Origin: Pleurocapsa sp. PCC 7327
Lineage (GTDB): Bacteria; Cyanobacteriota; Cyanobacteriia; Cyanobacteriales; Microcystaceae
Assembly: GCF_000317025.1 (NCBI RefSeq)
Contig: NC_019689.1
Span: forward strand, 4,108,024-4,172,023
Length of the DNA: 64,000 nucleotides
Direction of reading: 5' to 3'
In this document: positions 10,237 to 18,754 of the stretch, piece after piece
How the letters are laid out: every line of letters begins with the position of its first letter
Position numbering within the stretch: the stretch's first letter is position 1
Notes under the pieces: generated by a model
Seen by the model: the letters and a program-made list of their open reading frames with translations, nothing else
Databases searched by the model: none
Told to the model about the DNA's origin: nothing
Program-made: the position numbers and the translations under genes

Positions 10237-10632
10237 TTAGTGAATTCGATCTGCTAAGGCAGCTTTGACTTCTGCGCTCGCCCGAAAGGCTCCCAACACG
10301 ACGAGAGAATCAATAGTAGCCAGAGCCAGTTCGGGGGACACGTCATCGGCAACGATCGCTAAGCCCAGCACCTTGATCTGGAGCTTTTGTCCGGTCGCCC
10401 GCACCGCCTCAAGGTCTTGACGGGTATAGTGTTGTAGACCGAGCACGAGAGTCTTACGCGCTACCGTTTGTTCTATCGTCTTTGCATGGATGGCGAGTTG
10501 ATTGCGGATCGCAGTTCGGATAAAGTCCGTGCGGTTGGAATAAAAGCCTTCCTGCACCAACAGATCGATCTGTCCGAGATCGACAAAGCCTAGGTTGATC
10601 GTGATCTTTTCTGTCTCCCCTGCTTTTACCAT
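10237..10632 (-). CDS. CopG/ribbon-helix-helix type transcriptional regulator
   Basis: The frame is open from 10725, but the first 31 codons run through an inverted repeat and read as junk (MRIHNSQLRIVNS). I therefore start at ATG 10632, giving 131 residues. Residues ~5-45 (KITINLGFVDLGQIDLLVQ...NRTDFIRTAIRNQL) match the beta-strand, helix, turn, helix pattern of ribbon-helix-helix DNA-binding dimers. The C-terminal 80 residues are an uncharacterised effector or oligomerisation part. It is upstream of the esterase on the same strand and is the obvious candidate to regulate it. The pair shares the raised GC content of the island. Confidence 0.75.
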   Translation of the reverse strand: MVKAGETEKITINLGFVDLGQIDLLVQEGFYSNRTDFIRTAIRNQLAIHAKTIEQTVARKTLVLGLQHYTRQDLEAVRATGQKLQIKVLGLAIVADDVSPELALATIDSLVVLGAFRASAEVKAALADRIH

Positions 10633-10687
10633 CTCATCACCATCTATATAGATGTTATTTTCTGCTAGAAAGCAGACGCTGTCAAAC

Positions 10688-10721
10688 GAATTCACAATTC
10701 TTAATTGAGAATTGTGAATTC
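10688..10721. repeat. 14-bp inverted repeat between ilvD and the CopG gene
   Basis: The left arm GAATTCACAATTCT (10688-10701) and right arm AGAATTGTGAATTC (10708-10721) pair perfectly around a six-base loop. AATTC/TTAATTG tracts like this are a common dispersed repeat type in cyanobacterial intergenic DNA. Lying 26 bp after the ilvD stop, it may also terminate ilvD transcription. Confidence 0.7.
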
Positions 10722-10746
10722 GCAATTCTTTCGCTTGCCTGTCGCT

Positions 10747-12432
10747 TCAAAATAGATCCATATCCGTCACTGCACCGAGACTGCTTGATGATACCAATTT
10801 GGCATATTTTCCCAAAATTCCTTTGGTATAACGGGGTTTTGGAGGTTGCCAATTAGCACGACGGCGGGTTAATTCCTCTTCAGGGACGTTTAGTTGCAAC
10901 AATTTTTGCTCTGCATCTATGGTAATGCTATCTCCTTCTTCTACCAGAGCGATCGTACCGCCTACTGCTGCTTCTGGTGCAACGTGACCGACGACCATGC
11001 CATAGGTGCCGCCAGAGAAGCGCCCGTCGGTAATCAGTCCCACGGAATCTCCCAAACCCGCACCGATAATCGCAGAAGTCGGCGCGAGCATCTCTCGCAT
11101 TCCGGGACCGCCTTTGGGTCCTTCATAACGGATAACGATTACGTCCCCAGAATTAATTTTTCCTGCCAGAATTGCATCTAAACATTCTTCCTCCGATTCA
11201 AATACCTTCGCCGGACCCGTAATTTTTGGATTCCTAACCCCGCTAATTTTGGCAACAGCCCCTTCGGTAGCTAGATTGCCTTTTAAGACGGCGAGGTGTC
11301 CTTCTCGGTAGACAGGGTTATTCCAGGGACGAATTACGTCCTGTCCCTTGGGGGGTTCGTTCGGCACGTCTACCAACACTTCTGCTATGGTTTGTCCGCT
11401 AATGGTTAGCGCATCCCCGTGCAGGAGGTCATGTACCAGCAGCATCTTCATTACTTGGGGAATGCCGCCAGCTTGGTGTAGGTTAGTGGTGACGTATCGC
11501 CCGGAGGGTTTGAGATCGCACAATACCGGAACGCGATGGCGGATGGTTTCAAAGTCGTCTATTGTAAGTTCTACGCCGATGGTACGGGCGATCGCAAGCA
11601 AGTGCAAGACGGCATTAGTCGATCCTCCTACCGCCATAATGACGGAGATGGCGTTTTCAAATGCCTTGCGAGTTAAAATCTGACTGGGCAAGATTTGCTT
11701 GTGAATCGCCTCAACCAGAACCGCAGCAGATTTTTCGGCACTCTCTGCTTTCTCTGGATCTTCTGCTGCCATCGTAGAAGAGTAGGGCAGACTCATTCCC
11801 ATCGCTTCAAAGGCGGAAGACATGGTATTGGCAGTAAACATTCCGCCGCAGGAACCTGCCCCCGGACAGGCGTTGCGTTCGATCGCCATTAATTCGGCTT
11901 CGTCAATTTTACCCGCGCTATACTGTCCGACTGCTTCAAAGGCACTGACAACGGTTAAATCTCGTCCGTTATAATGTCCCGGCTTAATTGTACCCCCATA
12001 GACAAAAATGGCAGGGATATTCATGCGAGCCATGGCAATCATCGCTCCCGGCATATTTTTATCGCATCCGCCAATTGCCAAGACTCCATCCATACTCTGT
12101 CCGTTACAAACGGTTTCGATCGAATCGGCAATGACTTCGCGGGAGACGAGAGAATACTTCATCCCCTCGGTTCCCATCGAGATTCCGTCGCTGATAGTAA
12201 TCGTCCCAAACATCTGCGGCATCGCCCCAGCATTTCTCGCACCTGCTTCGGCGCATTTGGCTAATTCGTTAATCCCCATATTGCAAGGGGTGATAGTGCT
12301 ATAGCCATTGGCAATTCCCACGATGGGTTTGCTAAAATCGCTATCGCCAAAGCCTACTGCCCGCAACATGGCACGGTTAGGAGTGCGTTGCGTGCCTTGG
12401 GTAACAACTCGACTTCTAAAATTATCTGACAT
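10747..12432 (-). CDS. ilvD: Dihydroxy-acid dehydratase
   Basis: IlvD converts 2,3-dihydroxy-isovalerate and -3-methylvalerate to 2-oxo acids, the third step of valine/isoleucine synthesis. The 561 residues match the family length. Iron-sulfur cluster ligands are visible in [16 protein letters not shown] and [12 protein letters not shown]; the C-terminal swivelling domain contains [14 protein letters not shown] and DGRFSGG. The start at 12432 gives the expected [25 protein letters not shown]-type N-terminus. No other branched-chain amino-acid genes are in the window. Confidence 0.97.
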   Translation of the reverse strand: MSDNFRSRVVTQGTQRTPNRAMLRAVGFGDSDFSKPIVGIANGYSTITPCNMGINELAKCAEAGARNAGAMPQMFGTITISDGISMGTEGMKYSLVSREVIADSIETVCNGQSMDGVLAIGGCDKNMPGAMIAMARMNIPAIFVYGGTIKPGHYNGRDLTVVSAFEAVGQYSAGKIDEAELMAIERNACPGAGSCGGMFTANTMSSAFEAMGMSLPYSSTMAAEDPEKAESAEKSAAVLVEAIHKQILPSQILTRKAFENAISVIMAVGGSTNAVLHLLAIARTIGVELTIDDFETIRHRVPVLCDLKPSGRYVTTNLHQAGGIPQVMKMLLVHDLLHGDALTISGQTIAEVLVDVPNEPPKGQDVIRPWNNPVYREGHLAVLKGNLATEGAVAKISGVRNPKITGPAKVFESEEECLDAILAGKINSGDVIVIRYEGPKGGPGMREMLAPTSAIIGAGLGDSVGLITDGRFSGGTYGMVVGHVAPEAAVGGTIALVEEGDSITIDAEQKLLQLNVPEEELTRRRANWQPPKPRYTKGILGKYAKLVSSSSLGAVTDMDLF

Positions 12433-12556
12433 TAATTTGTTCTCCTTGCGATCGCTCCCAAACCTCTATTTTCCGCTTTCTGGTTCCCTAAGGAAAGCAA
12501 AATCTTCTAAATATTTAATTTCACAACAGTTCGATCGATCCGGCTTCCTATTAATC

Positions 12557-12829
12557 ATGAAAGTTCATCTAAAAGATAACATTTCTATCATTAATTCTAA
12601 AGGCGGCTCTATCGTTCGCAATAGCTATTTTTGGGCATTAAAATCTATCGCTTGCTATTCAGGAAAAGGATGCGATTGGGAATTCGATCGCGAGGTGTGG
12701 ATTGCTTTATCCCGAATGTTACTTGCTTTTAATCAATCGGGATATCTAGGGGGTTCTGAAACTGTATTAGAATTCCCAGCCGATACGCAAATTCCCGAAG
12801 AATTGCGTTCCGTTTCGACTTGGCAGTAA
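12557..12829 (+). CDS. Small hypothetical protein
   Basis: The same frame is open much further upstream, but that part runs antisense to ilvD. The plausible start is ATG 12557, giving 90 residues. The sequence has no membrane segment or recognisable motif and shows alternating hydrophobic/polar strands and helices (WALKSIACYS, VWIALSRMLLAFNQSGYLGG). It converges with the following gene with only 8 bp between stop codons. Function is unknown. Confidence 0.55.
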   Translation: MKVHLKDNISIINSKGGSIVRNSYFWALKSIACYSGKGCDWEFDREVWIALSRMLLAFNQSGYLGGSETVLEFPADTQIPEELRSVSTWQ

Positions 12830-12837
12830 CCCTATTT

Positions 12838-13116
12838 TTAGTCTTGCGAGTTTGACCATAAAAGTTTTACTGCCATTAACGCAAATCCAATCGCTGCAAC
12901 CGCTTTTAACACTTTTTCTGGCAGGAGTTGAGCTACTCCGCCACCAGCGATTACTCCGAGCGAGCTAGCGAGGATCAACGCAGTAATAGAGCCAAAAAAG
13001 ACGGCACGAGGCGATTTAGAACTTCCGCCAAGAGCGATCGCCGCTAATTGACTTTTATCGCCAATTTCTGCCAAAAATATCGTTAGAAAACTCAGTCCGA
13101 ACAGTTGCCAATCCAT
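12838..13116 (-). CDS. Half-size GDT1/UPF0016 cation exporter subunit
   Basis: A 92-residue protein with three hydrophobic helices and one copy of the family signature, E-x-G-D-K-S/T, seen as AEIGDKSQLAAIAL at about residues 16-29. Full-length GDT1/Mnx/TMEM165 proteins, which export Mn2+ or Ca2+ against H+, have two such halves in one chain. Here each half is its own gene: the partner lies 42 bp upstream. From memory, split hemi-manganese exchangers (Hmx1/Hmx2) have been described in Anabaena; these are likely the same system, working as a heterodimer in the plasma or thylakoid membrane. The stop codon is 8 bp from that of the convergent small gene. Confidence 0.85.
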   Translation of the reverse strand: MDWQLFGLSFLTIFLAEIGDKSQLAAIALGGSSKSPRAVFFGSITALILASSLGVIAGGGVAQLLPEKVLKAVAAIGFALMAVKLLWSNSQD

Positions 13117-13158
13117 TTATCAGTTACCCGTTCTCAGTTATCAAGTATTAATTCTTAA

Positions 13159-13548
13159 CTAGCTAATCACATCCCCGATCAATAAACCTGTAATTATTAG
13201 CAGTAGCAGAGCAACTGCAAAATTTAGGGTGTGAGGAGATAATCGCCTAGCAATCCAGCAACCGACTAGAACGCCTAGTAGACTGGTTGCAATTAAGGCG
13301 GCAGCAGCTCCGGCAAAGACAATCCACGGGGATTGGGACTCTGCACTCATTAACAAAGTAGCTAACTGAGTCTTGTCTCCTATCTCGGCTACAAAGATGG
13401 TCAAGAAAGTCGAGCTAAAAACTGTCCAGAAGCTCCAAGTCTCTCGGTTTTCCCTAGGCTCGGTCGATTCGACAATAGTACAGGGGGGTTCTACTTGAGC
13501 TTGTGTCTGTTCGACTCGTTCTCTTTGGACTGACCTAATTGATGTCAT
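13159..13548 (-). CDS. Half-size GDT1/UPF0016 cation exporter subunit, partner
   Basis: A 129-residue partner of the downstream 92-residue gene. About 40 hydrophilic residues (Gln/Glu/Arg-rich) precede three hydrophobic helices. The signature AEIGDKTQLATLLMS, at about residues 55-69, supplies the second acidic/Lys metal-binding half. The two genes are on the same strand, 42 bp apart, and are presumably co-transcribed with this one first. Manganese export is the likely role by family (Mnx/PAM71), with calcium as the alternative. The extra N-terminus distinguishes the two subunits and may set partner orientation. Confidence 0.85.
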   Translation of the reverse strand: MTSIRSVQRERVEQTQAQVEPPCTIVESTEPRENRETWSFWTVFSSTFLTIFVAEIGDKTQLATLLMSAESQSPWIVFAGAAAALIATSLLGVLVGCWIARRLSPHTLNFAVALLLLIITGLLIGDVIS

Positions 13549-13643
13549 GCAATTTTTGGAGTAACATTTTTCATACTCTTTTCATTTTTACCAAAAATTG
13601 GACGGAAATTCCAATTGCCCGTCATCAGTCACGTATCTTTGGT

Positions 13644-14003
13644 TTATTTACTTACCTCTCCGTTATAGCGATGCATTTCTAAACCATTTTTTCCGTATAC
13701 GCCTTGAATTTGTTGGCGACAGCATTCAATGGCAAAATCATTAAACTCTGCTACGTCTACACTATACATCTGCTGGAAAATATCTGGCTTGACGCGACAA
13801 AAACGCGGTCGCCGTTCGTAAATAGTACATTCTCGCGTACTGCGATCGAAGTGATTGCACCATCCTCCCTCTCCGACCATACTCAAATATAGCTCTAATT
13901 CTTCTGGGGATAAATACTTATCTAGATCCGGGCGATCGCGGGGTTCTAGGTGACAGCAAGCCCCACAAAATTTGACACATCGCCAAGTTGCCATGATTTC
14001 CAA
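13644..14003 (-). CDS. YkgJ-type cysteine-cluster protein (UPF0153)
   Basis: A 119-residue protein (116 if the second Met at 13994 is used) rich in cysteines: CVKFCGACCHLEP at the N-terminus, then GWCNHFD, ECTIYERRPRFCRV and a final AIECCRQQ. This is the CxxC...CxxxxxRPxxCR pattern of the YkgJ/UPF0153 zinc- or iron-chelating family. The metal and the biological role are not known for the family. It is divergent from psb30 across a 138-bp gap. Confidence 0.85.
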   Translation of the reverse strand: MEIMATWRCVKFCGACCHLEPRDRPDLDKYLSPEELELYLSMVGEGGWCNHFDRSTRECTIYERRPRFCRVKPDIFQQMYSVDVAEFNDFAIECCRQQIQGVYGKNGLEMHRYNGEVSK

Positions 14004-14141
14004 CTGCCTTTCTGAAACAAAAGTTTATGTATTTTTGTATCGTTGCTGAAAAAGAGCGGATACTTGACCCCTAAGATCGGGTATGATTCCTTATTATGTA
14101 ATATGCAGCTACTCGATTGACTTATAAAACTGGGAGGAAAA

Positions 14142-14282
14142 ATGGATTTTCTAACGAACCTGCTCGATCCTGTAACAAGCCTTAATTGGGAAGTAATTTT
14201 TAATTTGGTTTTTGTATCTTTAATCATGCTTGCTGGTCCGGCGGTTATCTTTTTATTAGCTTTCCGTGGCGGCGATTTGTAA
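14142..14282 (+). CDS. psb30: Photosystem II reaction centre protein Psb30 (Ycf12)
   Basis: A 46-residue gene, easy to miss because of its size. It has a strong Shine-Dalgarno GGGAGGA at 14131-14137, five bases before the ATG. One transmembrane helix covers residues ~18-40, and the C-terminus [17 protein letters not shown] is the diagnostic Psb30/Ycf12 ending (GPAV...FRGG.L). The N-terminus ([18 protein letters not shown]) is about 14 residues longer than many homologues, which start near the NWEV motif. Psb30 is a single-helix subunit at the periphery of photosystem II near cytochrome b559. It is monocistronic, with a hairpin terminator 28 bp downstream. Confidence 0.93.
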   Translation: MDFLTNLLDPVTSLNWEVIFNLVFVSLIMLAGPAVIFLLAFRGGDL

Positions 14283-14310
14283 GAGCAATTACTTATCAAA
14301 TTTGCGTTAA

Positions 14311-14346
14311 AAAAATACCTTCCTAGCAATTAGGAGGGGTATTTTT
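14311..14346. terminator. Bidirectional terminator between psb30 and recJ
   Basis: A 9-bp outer stem AAAAATACC / GGTATTTTT, continued by TCCT/AGGA pairs around an AGCAATT loop, ends one base before the recJ stop codon. It has T-runs on both strands and can close both convergent genes. Confidence 0.85.
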
Positions 14347-14347
14347 A

Positions 14348-16327
14348 CTAATCGTTTAAGGCAGCAAACGCAATGTGAATTAGTTGAGAGTAATGAGGTC
14401 GAGTCAGATCGACTTGTTGAGTGCATTCGCAGCTATCGCCCAGTAAGCCTATATTTTGTCCTTGACTAACGGCTAATACTTTGCCTTGTTCGTTTTGAAT
14501 TCTCAATTCATTTAAAGTTTCCCACCAACTACAAACATAAGTTCGTCCTTTATATTCAAAAATCGCTTTTTTCGTAGCGGAATTAATAGCAAAAATAAAG
14601 TTAGGATCGGGAAGTCTTACACCAACAAGTTCTAATTCAATATTTTTGTTTCCATTCCAAACATTTTCTTGCAATTTATAGGCAATATCCAATCGAGATG
14701 GTAAGGGAAAATAATCGCCCCAACGCCAAGCGATCGCTTTCATTTCACTATGATCATCTTGAGCTAGAGTCAGCTTTAGATGACTCTGATTTTTTCCTAC
14801 AGGTTGCTGTTCTTTAACCCTAACATTGCGCGTCCAAAAGATAGGAAAATCGTTACCAATTCCCCACGGTTGCAAGCTATCGATTTGTTGGTACAGACAG
14901 GGAGTCAATTGAATAAAATTCGCCTCGGCATCAATTTTAATGAGAGGTTTGAGATGTTCTAATTTGAGGCATCGATGGGCAAAAGCGCTGAGTTTTTGCT
15001 TGAAAGCGTCCAAATTTTGTGCGGGTAAACTAAAGCCGCCAGCCGCTTTATGTCCCCCATATTTTCCCAATAAATCGCGACAGAATTCTAAGGCTTCAAA
15101 GACGTTAAATTCTTCAATGCCTCTTGCCGAACCGCGCAAGATAGAAGCATCTTCTTCGTAAGTGCTAATAAACACCGGAACGCCATAGCGTTCGACTAAA
15201 CGAGAGGCAACAATGCCGATGACCCCATGATGCCATTCGGGTCGAACGACGACTAAAACGCGATCGCGTCTCCAGTCGATAGGAGTTTCTTCGATCAGCG
15301 CGATCGCATCTCGTTCGATTTGTTCGCACAATTCCTGGCGCTTGCGGTTGATCTGCTCGCATTGCATCGCCCTTTCTAAAGCCAGTCCAGAATCGTCAGT
15401 CGTCAGCAATTCGATAACCATTTGCGGATCGCCAATGCGTCCGACGGCATTAATCCGGGGACCCAACCTAAAACCGATATCGTCGGGTTTCAGTTGCTTT
15501 TGCGCGTCGCTAACCCCTGCCATCTGCATTAACGCTTGAATTCCTGCTAATTGGGATTTGGGTAACTGGCGCAATCCCCGTTTTAACCAACGGCGATTCA
15601 CTCCCACCAAAGGCGCGAGATCGGCAATCGTCCCCAAGGTGAAGAGTTCTAGCAATCGATCCGTCAATTCCTCTTCTTTTCCCAGACTTCGAGCGAGAGT
15701 CACTGCTAAAATATAAGCCATGCCAACGCCTGCAAGTCCGCAATAAGGAGAGGATTCTGGAAGTAACTTAGGGTTGAGAATCGCATGAGCGGGAGGGAGT
15801 TTTTTTGGGAGATCGTGGTGATCGGTAACGATAACGCTCATACCCAACGCGATCGCGCGCGCAATCGGTTCATAGGCAGAAATACCATTGTCAACCGTTA
15901 AAATAATGCCTACGCCTGCACTGGCAAACTCTTCAACAATACGCAGATTGACGCCATAGCCATCTTTCATGCGACTGGGAATGGCATAGTCTACCTCTGC
16001 CCCCAAATATCTGAGAGTGCGTAATAATAAGGCAGTGCTGGTCATCCCATCGGCATCGTAGTCGCCGCAGATGGCTATTTTGTCTTTGGTTGCGATCGCT
16101 TCTGCTAATAACTCGACGCTAAGTGCCAAATCGGAGAATTCTTCTAGCGGCGACGGCAAGAGTTGTGATTCTGGATCGATATATACCTGCGCTAATTTCG
16201 GGGTGACGATCTCTCGATTCACCAACACCTGCGCCAGAAGGGGAGAAAGTCCCGTACTTTTTACCAGTTCGTCTATTTGTTCGGGGTTGGTAGATGAAAT
16301 AAGCCATCGCTGATTTGGCAATCTCAT
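14348..16327 (-). CDS. recJ: Single-stranded-DNA exonuclease RecJ
   Basis: RecJ degrades single-stranded DNA 5' to 3' in recombination and mismatch repair. Motif I is CGDYDADGMTSTALL (about residues 84-98), with VDNGIS and the DHH motif VTDHHDLP after it; the second DHHA1 domain carries the GGHKAAGGFSL motif. These supply the two-metal active site. At 659 residues the protein has the core plus a C-terminal OB-fold-like part. It lies 23 bp downstream of the parvulin gene on the same strand, so they probably form an operon. Confidence 0.94.
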   Translation of the reverse strand: MRLPNQRWLISSTNPEQIDELVKSTGLSPLLAQVLVNREIVTPKLAQVYIDPESQLLPSPLEEFSDLALSVELLAEAIATKDKIAICGDYDADGMTSTALLLRTLRYLGAEVDYAIPSRMKDGYGVNLRIVEEFASAGVGIILTVDNGISAYEPIARAIALGMSVIVTDHHDLPKKLPPAHAILNPKLLPESSPYCGLAGVGMAYILAVTLARSLGKEEELTDRLLELFTLGTIADLAPLVGVNRRWLKRGLRQLPKSQLAGIQALMQMAGVSDAQKQLKPDDIGFRLGPRINAVGRIGDPQMVIELLTTDDSGLALERAMQCEQINRKRQELCEQIERDAIALIEETPIDWRRDRVLVVVRPEWHHGVIGIVASRLVERYGVPVFISTYEEDASILRGSARGIEEFNVFEALEFCRDLLGKYGGHKAAGGFSLPAQNLDAFKQKLSAFAHRCLKLEHLKPLIKIDAEANFIQLTPCLYQQIDSLQPWGIGNDFPIFWTRNVRVKEQQPVGKNQSHLKLTLAQDDHSEMKAIAWRWGDYFPLPSRLDIAYKLQENVWNGNKNIELELVGVRLPDPNFIFAINSATKKAIFEYKGRTYVCSWWETLNELRIQNEQGKVLAVSQGQNIGLLGDSCECTQQVDLTRPHYSQLIHIAFAALND

Positions 16328-16350
16328 GTTAGCGATCGGTTCATTGTTGA

Positions 16351-17088
16351 CTAAAAAAGTATCGACGATTTAAAGGAAACTTGTTGTTGATATTCTGAAT
16401 TCAACCAACTTTGAAAAAGATCGTTGAGGATTCGCCGCCGCATTGGTTCGTCAAGTTGAGCAGATAAATATTTTTCTAGCCGGAGAACGATCCACCAATC
16501 TCCGATGCGGGCAGGCGGGATCAATTTTCCGGGTTGATTGGTAGATAGCAATTGGGCAATTTTGGGATGGGGTACGTTTAGTTCGACTGGTCCGATTAAT
16601 CCTCCGGTTTCTGCTTCCGCTCCTTCAGAATATTGTTTGGCAAGTTCGGTAAAGGTGGTTTCTCCTTCTTCGATCCGAAAATACAGTTCTTGAGCGATCC
16701 CAGCATCTTTGCTGCGGATCAAGGAATAGACGACTCGATCCAACTGCCGCTTGTTCTGCAAAAAGTGCGATTCTATTTGGTTTCCCCAGGTTTGTTGTTT
16801 GAATTTTTCCAGTTTTATATCCCGAAGGATCAAACGGTCTAGTTGCTCTGGGGTCATCCCATGATACTTTAACCAGAGCTTAACTTGCGCTTCCCCAGTT
16901 AATTGATATTGCTGATAGAATCTTCGTTTAGCGATCGCTTCTTCTTCGGATGTACATTCTATATCGGCGATCGCGCGATCGATGATGATTTCTCTAGCCA
17001 ACTGCGGCAGCATTTTATGCTGTGCCAACAATGGAAATAAATCTTCATCTGCGATCTCTAGCTCGCCAATTTGTATGACTACACTCAT
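16351..17088 (-). CDS. Parvulin-type peptidyl-prolyl isomerase
   Basis: A 245-residue protein without an evident signal peptide. An N-terminal helical SurA-like part (residues ~1-110, with LAREIIIDRAI and LKYHGMTPEQLDRLI) precedes a parvulin domain (about 115-205). The latter has the family phrases VVYSLIRSKDAGIAQELYFRI, EGETTFTELAKQYSEG and GGLIGPVEL. It would isomerise prolyl bonds or act as a chaperone. Some cyanobacterial relatives accompany secretion systems, but no exporter is adjacent here. It is the first gene of a probable two-gene operon with recJ. Confidence 0.85.
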   Translation of the reverse strand: MSVVIQIGELEIADEDLFPLLAQHKMLPQLAREIIIDRAIADIECTSEEEAIAKRRFYQQYQLTGEAQVKLWLKYHGMTPEQLDRLILRDIKLEKFKQQTWGNQIESHFLQNKRQLDRVVYSLIRSKDAGIAQELYFRIEEGETTFTELAKQYSEGAEAETGGLIGPVELNVPHPKIAQLLSTNQPGKLIPPARIGDWWIVLRLEKYLSAQLDEPMRRRILNDLFQSWLNSEYQQQVSFKSSILF

Positions 17089-17481
17089 GTTTACATTTCC
17101 CGGCTATTCGAACTCTTCTAGAATTCTCTCAGATAGCTAATAAATTATAAATTACTTTCTAATCTTTGACTATTTTGCTTGGTTTAACTTATTGTACTTG
17201 TTTAAAACAATCTCTATAAAACACTTATCACTATTAATCGATAATTTAAAATAAATTTATTTTTACTATCAAAATTTCTTAATAAAAAGTTAAAAATAAT
17301 TAGTTATGTAGAAGAAAAACCAGCGATCGCGAACTTTTAAATCTGCATCAATAATAGCCGATTAAATGAGTTAAGGCGGATTATTCAGTCGATTTCACGA
17401 CTGATTTTGCTAAGATAGCGATCGAAAAGCTATAAAAAAAAACAAGTATTTTACGGAACGCTTAACTGTTGTTTTAGAACT
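17089..17481. other. AT-rich divergent region upstream of the HtrA-type protease
   Basis: Nearly 400 bases of very AT-rich sequence between the divergent parvulin and protease genes, with one HIP1 octamer at about 17323. No open frame or RNA is recognisable. Regulatory sites for a stress-type protease would be expected here, but none can be named. Confidence 0.35.
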
Positions 17482-18693
17482 ATGAAGCCTTCAAAATTGC
17501 TACGCCAACTTGGTAGCCATCTCCTCTCGTTCTTGCTAGGCGTAATCCTATGTTTTAGTAACTTCCACCTATTATCCTCTCTGGCAGAACCCATTGCCGA
17601 GGCCCCCTTAGCCCAAAATCAAAGCCAGTCAGATTCTACTGGTGTGGCATCGGTTCCGATTCCAAGCGGTCCCGATAGTTTCGTGGCAGCAGCAGTAAAC
17701 AGGACGGGTCCAGCAGTCGTCCGCATTGACACAGAAGCGATCGTTACGCGACGGATCGATCCTTTTTTTGACGATCCCTTTTTCCGAGAGTTTTTTGGCG
17801 ATCGCTTTAGAATACCACCCCAGCAACAGCGCCTGGTAGGTCAAGGTTCGGGATTTATCATCGATCGCAGCGGGATTATATTAACTAACGCTCACGTCGT
17901 CAGCAATGCCGATAAAGTTACAGTAACGCTTAAAGACGGACGGACTTTTAATGGAGAAGTTAAAGGAACCGATGAAGTAACCGATTTAGCAGTCGTTAAA
18001 ATTAATCCCAAAGGAGCTGACCTGCCAGTCGCGCCGTTAGGCGATTCTTCTAAAGTTCAAGTAGGCGATTGGGCGATCGCAGTAGGAAATCCGGTAGGAC
18101 TCGACAATACCGTCACCCTCGGTATTGTAAGCACGATGAGTCGTTCGGCAGCTAAGGCAGGCATTCCCGACAAACGATTAGATTTTATTCAAACTGATGC
18201 GGCGATCAACCCCGGTAACTCTGGCGGTCCGTTACTAAACGCTAGAGGAGAAGTCATTGGCATCAATACTGCCATCAGAGCAGATGCCATGGGGATCGGT
18301 TTTGCGATTCCAATTAATAAAGCTAAATCGCTGATAAGTTTCTTAGCTGCCGGAAAGCAAGTCCCTCACCCCTACATAGGAATTCAGATGCTCAACCTGA
18401 CTCCAGAATTAGCCAGAGAAAACAACAGCAATCCCAATTCTCCTTTCATGGTTCCAGAAGTTGAAGGCGTTCTCGTCGTGCGCGTCTTACCCAATACTCC
18501 TGCTGAGAAAGCAGGGATTCGCATGGGAGATGTCATTCTCTCGGTTGACAATCAACGGGTAAATGATGGGGGTCAGTTGCAGTCAATCGTTGAAAACGCT
18601 GGGATTAATCGCAATCTGAAGCTCAAAATTCAACGAGGCGATCGCGTGATAGATCTGACAGTTCAAACCGAACAACTTGCCAGCGCTTCCTAA
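17482..18693 (+). CDS. htrA: HtrA/Deg-type periplasmic serine protease
   Basis: A 403-residue Deg protease. A hydrophobic N-terminal segment (about residues 12-35, LLSFLLGVILCFSNFHLL) exports or anchors it. The trypsin-like domain has triad H138 (TNAHVV), D168 (TDLAVV) and S247 (GNSGGP). A single PDZ domain follows from about 300, with the carboxylate loop YIGIQM and GVLVVRVLPNTPAEKAGI. One PDZ and this size match cyanobacterial HhoA, HhoB and HtrA, which share envelope protein quality control; which paralogue this is cannot be decided by eye. It is monocistronic and closed by a hairpin terminator at 18707. Confidence 0.93.
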   Translation: MKPSKLLRQLGSHLLSFLLGVILCFSNFHLLSSLAEPIAEAPLAQNQSQSDSTGVASVPIPSGPDSFVAAAVNRTGPAVVRIDTEAIVTRRIDPFFDDPFFREFFGDRFRIPPQQQRLVGQGSGFIIDRSGIILTNAHVVSNADKVTVTLKDGRTFNGEVKGTDEVTDLAVVKINPKGADLPVAPLGDSSKVQVGDWAIAVGNPVGLDNTVTLGIVSTMSRSAAKAGIPDKRLDFIQTDAAINPGNSGGPLLNARGEVIGINTAIRADAMGIGFAIPINKAKSLISFLAAGKQVPHPYIGIQMLNLTPELARENNSNPNSPFMVPEVEGVLVVRVLPNTPAEKAGIRMGDVILSVDNQRVNDGGQLQSIVENAGINRNLKLKIQRGDRVIDLTVQTEQLASAS

Positions 18694-18706
18694 GCATTTA
18701 ACCCTC

Positions 18707-18743
18707 AGCGATCGGCACTTGGAGCCGATCCGATCGCTTTTTC
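18707..18743. terminator. Terminator between htrA and the GT81 gene
   Basis: The left arm AGCGATCGG (18707-18715) pairs with CCGATCGCT (18730-18738), followed by a T-run. The stem contains a HIP1-like core. It lies between convergent genes. Confidence 0.75.
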
Positions 18744-18754
18744 AAAATTTTCAA

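Noticed and set aside
14064-14087. TTGACC and TATGAT as a promoter for psb30
   Set aside because: The gap of 12 bases is too short for a standard sigma-70-type promoter.
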